DNA of 41,336 nt from an uncultured Pseudothermotoga sp. Its GTDB lineage: Bacteria; Thermotogota; Thermotogae; Thermotogales; DSM-5069. The DNA lies in NCBI GenBank assembly GCA_937995655.1, contig CALKJI010000003.1, positions 1 through 41,336 on the forward strand, written 5' to 3'. The notes beneath the pieces were generated by a model. That model saw only the letters and a list, made by a program, of their open reading frames with translations. It did not search any database and had not been told where the DNA came from. This document shows, piece after piece, positions 36,130-41,336 of this stretch (within the stretch, counting starts at the first letter, position 1; each line of letters starts with the position of its first letter). The position numbers were made by a program, and so were the translations under genes.

Positions 36130-37101
36130 GTGCCAGTTACGATTGTTTTTCTTTTAGCAATGGTCGTTTTGGCGGTCGCATCGATTCAAGTAAGGAAGGC
36201 AGAAATAGCGGTAATTTATCTTGGCATCTTTTCGCTATTTAACGCTATATTTTATCTTTTCTACAGTGCCCCCGATCTGTCTTTGGCTGAAGCTGTAATA
36301 GGAAGCGCTTTAGCAACTGCTCTTTTCTTGGTTGCCATAAAGGGGTATACTTTGCGAAGAACTCAAATAAAAAGCGAATATAGATCTCCCAAAATGCGTC
36401 TTGCTCTTTTTGGAGAATTATTTTGGGGTGTTGTATTCCTCACCATAGGTTTTATAGTTATATCCTTCTATTTTGGCACGGTACAAGACGTTGGTAAGCC
36501 TGCATGGTATCACTACGTCAGATCTTTCATTTCCGACACAGGAGCGCGCAACGCGGTAACGGCAATTTACCTAAACTATCGAGTTTTCGATACGCTCTTT
36601 GAGGCTTTGCTTCTTTTAGTTGGTATCCTTGCAACGGCCTATTTCTTGGAATGGCCAGAGGGAAAGGAACCAGAGGAAGAAATAGCTACCAAACCTGATT
36701 CCGAGATTGTGGCACGCATAAGTGGTTTGCTATATCCATTCATTCTTCTTTACGGCTTTTACATCATTGTCAACGGTCACTTGACTCCTGGGGGAGGATT
36801 TCAGGGTGGAGCAATTTTGGCGTCGGTCTTTATAATTCGCTATTTTGCGCAACGACGTCTTGGTATAAATATCTTTATCTTGCAGCGCCTTGAAAAGAGT
36901 TTTTTCTTAGGAATTATAGCTTTGTCGATGCTTTTACTGCTGCCAGAATTTATGAACAGTGATTTCAAGGTCTTTCACCTTGTCCTTATGAATATCCTCA
37001 TCGGCTTCAAGGTTTGTTGTGGTTTGGCAATCCTTTTCTTTTGCTTCATCTTTCAACAAACCAAGGTTGAGGACACAAAGGGGCGGTCCGAGCGTGGCTG
37101 A
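36130..37101 (+). CDS. Fused antiporter subunit: MbhD/E-like (DUF4040) plus MrpB domain
   Basis: A 323-residue membrane protein that joins parts often encoded by separate genes. Residues 1-75 match the DUF4040/MbhD domain, which corresponds to the C-terminal part of MrpA (FYLFYSAPDLSLAEAVIGSA). The middle (about 95-185) resembles MbhE. Residues about 200-310 are an MnhB domain with GFYIIVNGHLTPGGGFQGGA, the B-subunit signature. So it equals MbhD-E-F in one chain. The start is GTG at 36130, directly after the mrpG stop. The large MrpA NuoL-like domain is missing here and nearby. Confidence 0.85.
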   Translation: MPVTIVFLLAMVVLAVASIQVRKAEIAVIYLGIFSLFNAIFYLFYSAPDLSLAEAVIGSALATALFLVAIKGYTLRRTQIKSEYRSPKMRLALFGELFWGVVFLTIGFIVISFYFGTVQDVGKPAWYHYVRSFISDTGARNAVTAIYLNYRVFDTLFEALLLLVGILATAYFLEWPEGKEPEEEIATKPDSEIVARISGLLYPFILLYGFYIIVNGHLTPGGGFQGGAILASVFIIRYFAQRRLGINIFILQRLEKSFFLGIIALSMLLLLPEFMNSDFKVFHLVLMNILIGFKVCCGLAILFFCFIFQQTKVEDTKGRSERG

Positions 37102-37435
37102 GCTGGTGAGTTTCATAATTTTCTTCCTTGGCTTGTACGCTTTGGTAGTTAAGAGGAGTGTAATTAAATCTATAATAGCTCTGGTCCTTATGGAAACAGC
37201 AGTCATTCTCTATTTTGTTTCCGGAGGCTTCGAAGAAGGGAAGCTTCCACCTATTAGTGACGCGTTGCCCGAGCAGATGGTTGATCCTCTGCCTCAGGCG
37301 CTTATGATCACTGCCATCGTGATTGGGATAAGCTCGACGGCAGTTGCACTTGCCATGTACAGCCAACTTCATCGAAAATACGGTACCGATGATTGGAAAA
37401 AACTCATGAAGATTCGACTTGAGGAGGACGCATGA
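37094..37435 (+). CDS. mrpC: Mrp-type antiporter subunit C (NuoK-like)
   Basis: A three-helix, NuoK-like membrane protein of 113 residues. FLGLYALVVKRSVIKSIIAL is followed by LMETAVILYFVS, carrying the conserved Glu of NuoK/MrpC, and DPLPQALMITAIVIGISSTA, the family signature. I chose the GTG at 37094, about nine bases after GGGGCGG and overlapping the previous stop by eight bases. The frame is open to 37019, but the extra residues lie inside the upstream gene and are not hydrophobic. Confidence 0.9.
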   Translation: MAELVSFIIFFLGLYALVVKRSVIKSIIALVLMETAVILYFVSGGFEEGKLPPISDALPEQMVDPLPQALMITAIVIGISSTAVALAMYSQLHRKYGTDDWKKLMKIRLEEDA

Positions 37436-39051
37436 TACCAGGATATCTTTTTGTTCTCGTACCGATCGCTTTTGGTACACTGCTCTTTTTCACAAACTCT
37501 CGGCAGGCAAAACGAGGTGTAATCATTTTTCAGCTTGCACTCATTCTTGCTTCTTTATACAACCTCACAAAACTGAGGTTCTTGGAGTCTCACGTCTCCA
37601 TAGAAACCTTTGCTGGGTGGGATAGAATCATTGGTATCAGCCTGAAATGGGACCTTGTCTCTTCCTTATTCGTAATGCTCACCGCAGGGCTATTTTTCTT
37701 TCTCTTTCTTTTTGACTATCGTGGTGATCACGTTGATCAACTCTTTTTGATGCTCCTTTGCACCATACAAGGTTTGATCATCGGTATTTTCTTAGCCCAT
37801 GACTTTTTCAACGTGTTCATTTTATATGAAGTGGCGACTATTTTGGTAAGTATCCTCATCATGTTTCGAAAGGACAAACAGTCTGTTTATGACGGTATAT
37901 TCTACCTTTTGACCAATCTTGTGGCTATGACTTTCTTTCTCTTTGGCATAGCGCTCCTTTATAGGATGCTTGGCGTGCTGGATTTTGCCCTAACAAGAGA
38001 ACAGATGGCACTTCTTTCCGATAGACGGGCATTGATTTTACCCTATACTTTTCTCGTAACCGCTTTAAGTTTGAAAATTGCCATTCTTCCCCTCTTTAGC
38101 TGGCTCCCTAGGGCTCATGCTACACCCAGTGCGCCATCAACTGTTTCGGCTCTTCTCTCTGGTCTTTTTGTCAAAAGCAGTTTATACCTCTTTTTCAGGA
38201 TCAGGAACATCTTTGATCCTTTCTTAGAACTGACAGAACTTTTTCTGATCTTAGGGTGGCTTACAGCTCTTTTTGGAGCTCTGTTAGCATTGTCTCAAAA
38301 GGATATCAAGCTGATTTTAGCCTATTCCACAGTCTCTCAATTGGGACTCATTACATTCGGACTGAGTTTGAACCAAGATCTTGCCTTTTGGGGTGCTGTT
38401 TATCACATAATCAATCATGCCATCTTTAAATCTACTCTCTTTCTCTCGGCTGGTATCATCAGTGAGATCTATCGTACGAGGGACATTGAGAGAATCAGAG
38501 GGGTCGGAAAAGGAATGCCCCTTGTGGCAGCAGGAACGATCTTTGCCATCCTAGGGGTCACTGGCGCGCCCTTTTTCAGCGGAAGTATGTCAAAATACTG
38601 GATTGTGGCTAGTGCAAAAGATAATCTGACCACCTTGGGAATCTATCTTGCCAACTTTGGAACTATTACTTGCTTTATTCGTTACAGCAGGATCTTCTTT
38701 GGTGTTCAGAAGAACTCAGAAAACTCTTCCTGTTCTCTTTGGAAGATGCAACATATTGTTGTCTTTGTGATGGGTCTTTTTTCTCTTTTTGGCGGATTAT
38801 TTGCCAGAGAATTGATTATCCTGTTTTTTGCTAAACAGCTCCCCGTTGATCCCCTTTCATACTTTCAAAAGATAATGATTTTCTTTGCAAGTCTTATTGG
38901 GGGCTTTTTTGTATTAAGGGTAATAGAACGAACGGGTATCCTCAAAAAAATCAGAGAATTAGATCTTTCTTTCAACAGCGTTGCAGCTTTCATGTTTCTT
39001 TTCTTCTCTATGAGCTTTCTGTATCTGAGTTTGAAATACGCTCCTCAGTGA
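37432..39051 (+). CDS. mrpD: Mrp-type antiporter subunit D (NuoM-like proton channel)
   Basis: The large ion-translocating subunit, 539 residues with about 14 membrane helices. FNVFILYEVATILVSILIMF carries the helix-5 Glu, and LSLKIAILPLFSWLPRAHAT carries the helix-7 Lys and the LPxAHxxAPSxxSxxLSG signature of NuoL/M/N-like subunits. IKLILAYSTVSQLGLI (helix 9-10) and YHIINHAIFKSTLFLSAG (channel Lys/His residues) follow. The ATG overlaps the mrpC stop by four bases. It is the last gene; no hydrogenase or oxidoreductase subunits follow. Confidence 0.93.
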   Translation: MIPGYLFVLVPIAFGTLLFFTNSRQAKRGVIIFQLALILASLYNLTKLRFLESHVSIETFAGWDRIIGISLKWDLVSSLFVMLTAGLFFFLFLFDYRGDHVDQLFLMLLCTIQGLIIGIFLAHDFFNVFILYEVATILVSILIMFRKDKQSVYDGIFYLLTNLVAMTFFLFGIALLYRMLGVLDFALTREQMALLSDRRALILPYTFLVTALSLKIAILPLFSWLPRAHATPSAPSTVSALLSGLFVKSSLYLFFRIRNIFDPFLELTELFLILGWLTALFGALLALSQKDIKLILAYSTVSQLGLITFGLSLNQDLAFWGAVYHIINHAIFKSTLFLSAGIISEIYRTRDIERIRGVGKGMPLVAAGTIFAILGVTGAPFFSGSMSKYWIVASAKDNLTTLGIYLANFGTITCFIRYSRIFFGVQKNSENSSCSLWKMQHIVVFVMGLFSLFGGLFARELIILFFAKQLPVDPLSYFQKIMIFFASLIGGFFVLRVIERTGILKKIRELDLSFNSVAAFMFLFFSMSFLYLSLKYAPQ

Positions 39052-39187
39052 TAGTTGGAAGTCTTTGCTTTCATCTTATTAGCTTCTTGTCTTTGGACCT
39101 TGGAATCTTTGATTCGTTAGATTACAAGATTTCATAAACAACTCTTGACCTTTGTGATATGATAATAATGTAAAAAGTGAATATGGA

Positions 39188-39277
39188 AGATAGGGGAGCT
39201 CCTAATCTGGGGCTGAGAGGAAGGTAGAACCTTCGACCCTTAGAACCTGATCCGGGTAATGCCGGCGTAGGGAATCT
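39188..39277 (+). ncRNA. TPP riboswitch (THI element)
   Basis: The conserved core is clear: GGGGAGCTCC at 39193-39202, GGCTGAGAGG at 39211-39220, ACCCTTAGAACCTGATCC at 39236-39253, and GGGTAATGCCGGCGTAGGGA across 39254-39273. A P3a insert GAAGGT-AGA-ACCTTC (39220-39234) is present, as in many THI elements. AGA (39188-39190) can pair with TCT (39275-39277) as P1. It precedes a terminator and a thiamine-type gene set, so thiamine pyrophosphate should switch expression off. The promoter is not clear: TTGACC at 39145-39150 has AT-rich -10 candidates only at irregular spacing. Confidence 0.97.
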
Positions 39278-39288
39278 GAAGATAGACG

Positions 39289-39316
39289 ACCTGCCGGCAT
39301 GGCAGGTTTTCTTTTT
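39289..39316 (+). terminator. Riboswitch-controlled intrinsic terminator
   Basis: ACCTGCC (39289-39295) and GGCAGGT (39301-39307) form a seven-bp stem with a GGCAT loop, followed by TTTCTTTTT. It lies 12 bases after the TPP aptamer and 15 before the first gene. GCCGGCAT at 39293-39300 is the exact reverse complement of ATGCCGGC at 39259-39266 in the aptamer, so ligand-free RNA can form an alternative eight-bp antiterminator helix. Confidence 0.92.
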
Positions 39317-39330
39317 GGGAGGGGTTTTTT

Positions 39331-39618
39331 ATGGCAAAGATTACTTGTTCGATCAAGTTTCTACCACTTGTGGCGAGCGGTACAACAGTTCATGCGCTTG
39401 TTGACAAAGCGATCGAAATCATCAAGAACTCTGGCTTCAGATACCTTGTTGGACCAAGTGAGACAACGGTGGAAGGTGAGTTCGAAGAAATAGTGGAATT
39501 ACTTAAAAAGATAGGGATCCAGATGAAGGAACATTGCCCAAGATTCGTTCTTCAATCATCTTTCGATGTGGCAAGGGATGGTGTCACAATCGATGAAAAG
39601 ATCAAGCATTATCGTTGA
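39331..39618 (+). CDS. Thiamine-binding family protein (MTH1187/YkoF type)
   Basis: A 95-residue protein of the Thiamine_BP (PF01910, DUF77) family. The pattern SIKFLPLVASGTTVHALVDK followed by SGFRYLVGPSETTVEGEFEE and QSSFDVARDG is typical; the fold is a ferredoxin-like dimer that binds thiamine or its pyrimidine part (HMP). It resembles T. maritima TM0486, which also precedes a thiamine-type transporter. Being the first gene after the TPP riboswitch supports a thiamine-salvage role. It is cytoplasmic (no signal peptide). The ATG at 39331 follows GGGAGGGG, and its end overlaps the permease gene. Confidence 0.93.
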   Translation: MAKITCSIKFLPLVASGTTVHALVDKAIEIIKNSGFRYLVGPSETTVEGEFEEIVELLKKIGIQMKEHCPRFVLQSSFDVARDGVTIDEKIKHYR

Positions 39619-40348
39619 ACTTATCTTTGCAGTCATTCTGGTGATTTTTTGGCAACTGGCACCTTTTCCTAGCTATATACTTCCAAAACCTACACGCTTG
39701 GTGAGCGAGTTCTTGACTCAAAGAACAGTGATCACGAATCATCTCAAAATCACGCTTTACGAAGCTTTCACAGGTTTTGCTTTAGCATTGATCATTGGCG
39801 TACTGTTAGCAGTAACAATGTACCTTGTTAAGATCGTCGCAAGAGTTCTCCTTCCCATGATTGTTTTAACGCAAACCATACCTATTACTGTCGTTGCACC
39901 ATTGATAGTCATCTGGTTTGGTTTTGGAATACAGGCAAAAGTTGGAACAGTGGCTTTTCTCTGCTTTTTCCCCATAGCGATAAACACTTACGAAGGTCTT
40001 AAGACCGTCGATCCACAAAAATTAGAACTCCTGAATGTCTACAAAGCCAAGTGGTACCAGAAACTACGGTTTTTGTACATCCCCCATACAGTTCCACACA
40101 TTTTTTCCGGCATGAAAATAGCCGTGACCTATGCCTTCACCGCCGCCATATTGGCTGAATGGATGGGTGCCCAAGCCGGACTGGGAGTCTACACAATAAG
40201 GGCACTGAACAGTTTTCGGATTGACAGAGTTTTCGTCGTTGTGGTCTTGACAATAATCATAACGTTGGCCTGGTTTTTCCTCATAAATTGGCTCTCAAGG
40301 AAAATAGCTCCGTGGGCTTACAGAGGTGAAGGAGGTGCTGGAAGGTGA
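39593..40348 (+). CDS. thiX: ABC transporter permease for thiamine precursor (ThiX-like)
   Basis: An inner-membrane permease of about 251 residues with six helices, of the SsuC/TauC/ThiX type. AFTGFALALIIGVLLAVTMY follows helix one, and the coupling loop is LNVYKAKWYQKLRFLYIPHT near residue 142, then AVTYAFTAAILAEWMGAQAG. It would import thiamine-degradation pyrimidines (formyl-aminopyrimidine or HMP). The ATG at 39593 begins MKRSSIIVELIFAVILV and overlaps the previous gene by 26 bases; the frame is open to 39566 but those residues are not membrane-like. The symbol is by context with the riboswitch. Confidence 0.88.
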   Translation: MKRSSIIVELIFAVILVIFWQLAPFPSYILPKPTRLVSEFLTQRTVITNHLKITLYEAFTGFALALIIGVLLAVTMYLVKIVARVLLPMIVLTQTIPITVVAPLIVIWFGFGIQAKVGTVAFLCFFPIAINTYEGLKTVDPQKLELLNVYKAKWYQKLRFLYIPHTVPHIFSGMKIAVTYAFTAAILAEWMGAQAGLGVYTIRALNSFRIDRVFVVVVLTIIITLAWFFLINWLSRKIAPWAYRGEGGAGR

Positions 40349-41286
40349 AAAAGTTTTTCGTAGTTTTACTGCTGGTTTTTTTAGTGGCAGTTTTTGCTCA
40401 AAAAATTACTTTGGTGCTCGACTGGTATCCAAATACGAACCACACTGGCTTGTACGTGGCGATCGAAAAGGGATTTTTCAAAGAAGAAGGTTTGGAGATC
40501 TCAATAGTCCAACCAATAAAACTTAGCACGGAACAGCTTGTAGCGACTGGAAACGGTGAATTTGGCATTAGTTTCCAGGAGTACGTTACCTACGCAAGGG
40601 CAGAAGGTATACCCATAGTCTCCATCGCAGCGATCATCCCGCACAACACCAGTGGTTTTGCATGGCTCAAGGGAACAATGCAGTCACCAAGAGATTGGGA
40701 AAACAAGACCTACGGTGGCTGGGGGACGGAATTAGAAGAGGCTGTGTTGAAAACCATAGCAAAAAGATATGGGATAGATTACGGAAAAATCAAGATTCAG
40801 GACGTTGGCCAAATAGATTTTGTCACCGGTTTAAGACAAAGGATCTTTGACTTCCAATGGGTGTTCTACGGCTGGTCGGTGATCGGTGCTAAACTTCAAG
40901 GATTAGATGTCGATTTCATATACATGACCGATATCGATGAAGTTTTCGATTATTACACACCAGTGATCATCACAAGTGAAAAAATCATAAGAGAATCACC
41001 AGAACTTGTGAAAAAGTTTTTAAGAGCCTCGTCGAGAGGTTATCTGTATGCTGTCGAGCACCCGGAGGAATCTGCCAGAATCTTGCTCAAGCACGCACCA
41101 GAGTTGGACGAAAAAGTAGTTTTAGAATCGCAGAAATATCTTTCCACAAAATACATGGAAGGGACGACCAAGTGGGGCTATCAAGATCCAAAGATTTGGA
41201 GGAGGTTCTACGAGTGGATGAAAGAGAACGGGTTAGTCGGGGAGCTGGATATAAACAAAGCCTTCACGAACGAGTTTTTGCCCTGA
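40345..41286 (+). CDS. thiY: NMT1/THI5-like substrate-binding protein (ThiY-like)
   Basis: A secreted binding protein of 313 residues. Residues 1-18 are a signal peptide (MKKFFVVLLLVFLVAVFA). ITLVLDWYPNTNHTGLYVAI is the NMT1/THI5 signature, with the WxPNxxHxG motif used for pyrimidine binding, followed by KGFFKEEGLEISIVQP. KTYGGWGTELEEA and QWVFYGWSVIGAKLQG continue the periplasmic fold. The GTG at 40345 lies seven bases after GGAGGTG and overlaps thiX by four bases. Thiamine control by the upstream riboswitch makes a thiamine precursor the likely ligand. Confidence 0.92.
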   Translation: MKKFFVVLLLVFLVAVFAQKITLVLDWYPNTNHTGLYVAIEKGFFKEEGLEISIVQPIKLSTEQLVATGNGEFGISFQEYVTYARAEGIPIVSIAAIIPHNTSGFAWLKGTMQSPRDWENKTYGGWGTELEEAVLKTIAKRYGIDYGKIKIQDVGQIDFVTGLRQRIFDFQWVFYGWSVIGAKLQGLDVDFIYMTDIDEVFDYYTPVIITSEKIIRESPELVKKFLRASSRGYLYAVEHPEESARILLKHAPELDEKVVLESQKYLSTKYMEGTTKWGYQDPKIWRRFYEWMKENGLVGELDINKAFTNEFLP

Positions 41287-41336
41287 AGGTAGAAAACCTT
41301 TCAGTATCTTACAACGGGCTTTTGGCGGTTGAAAAG
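41214..41336 (+). CDS. thiZ: ABC transporter ATP-binding protein (ThiZ-like), partial
   Basis: The window ends at the start of an ATPase gene. From 41283 the frame reads LKVENLSVSYNGLLAVEK, the usual N-terminal strand of ABC ATPases just before Walker A. It is the expected partner of ThiX and ThiY. The start is odd: no ATG, GTG or TTG is available between 41217 and 41283, so translation begins either at GTG 41214, seven bases after GGAGGAGG but 73 bases inside thiY, or at CTG 41283, which has no good Shine-Dalgarno. The rest lies outside the window. Confidence 0.7.
   Translation, partial: MDERERVSRGAGYKQSLHERVFALKVENLSVSYNGLLAVEK

Noticed and set aside
39145-39173. Promoter TTGACC plus AT-rich -10 before the TPP riboswitch
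   Set aside because: The best -10-like hexamers (GATAAT, TAATAA) are only 10-12 bases from TTGACC, and at 16-18 bases there is no good hexamer.

Overview
The window looks like a chromosomal segment of a member of the Thermotogota, most likely the Pseudothermotoga/Thermotoga group. The evidence is the moderate GC content and many GTG and TTG starts behind strong GGAGG-type ribosome binding sites. Several gene sets also match, from memory and without any database search, known Thermotoga maritima loci: a TM0071-TM0076-like xylo-oligosaccharide transporter with GH3 beta-xylosidase, a TM0486-TM0483-like thiamine-precursor cluster, and a TM1812-like CARF protein beside Cmr and Csm genes.

Layout, left to right. 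(1) 1-2.9 kb, minus strand: the end of an exopolysaccharide operon (polyprenyl-phosphate sugar transferase and a GT4 glycosyltransferase cut by the window edge), behind a long leader that may hold a structured RNA. (2) 2.9-8.0 kb, minus strand: xylan and xylose catabolism (secreted GH10 xylanase, xylulokinase, xylose isomerase, aldose 1-epimerase). (3) 8.0-9.0 kb: non-coding DNA with a decayed ORF and a 22-bp direct repeat. (4) 9.0-24.3 kb: a defence island with two complete type III CRISPR effector operons pointing at each other. The left one is type III-B (cmr1-6), led by three signalling genes: a CARF protein fused to a LuxR-type HTH, Csx15, and a CARF-HEPN RNase. The right one is type III-A (cas10/csm1, csm2-5 and a Cas6-like gene). 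No CRISPR array, cas1 or cas2 is present. (5) 25.4-34.7 kb: a family 5 ABC oligosaccharide importer, GH3 beta-xylosidase/glucosidase, and a convergent ROK repressor. (6) 35.1-39.1 kb: a six-gene Mrp/Mbh-type cation/proton antiporter module. (7) 39.2-41.3 kb: a TPP riboswitch with a terminator controlling a thiamine-binding protein and a ThiXYZ-type importer, cut by the right edge.

How it fits together. GH10 cuts xylan outside the cell, the ABC importer takes up xylo-oligosaccharides, GH3 releases xylose, and GalM, XylA and XylB feed it into the pentose phosphate pathway; the ROK protein is the likely xylose-responsive repressor. The defence island sits between these two halves of the xylan system. 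Both Cas10 proteins keep the GGDD cyclase motif, but only Csm1 has an HD nuclease domain, and all recognisable cyclic-oligoadenylate-responsive proteins lie in the Cmr operon. The most interesting element is the CARF-LuxR-HTH protein at the head of that operon, which could link cyclic-oligoadenylate signalling to transcription.
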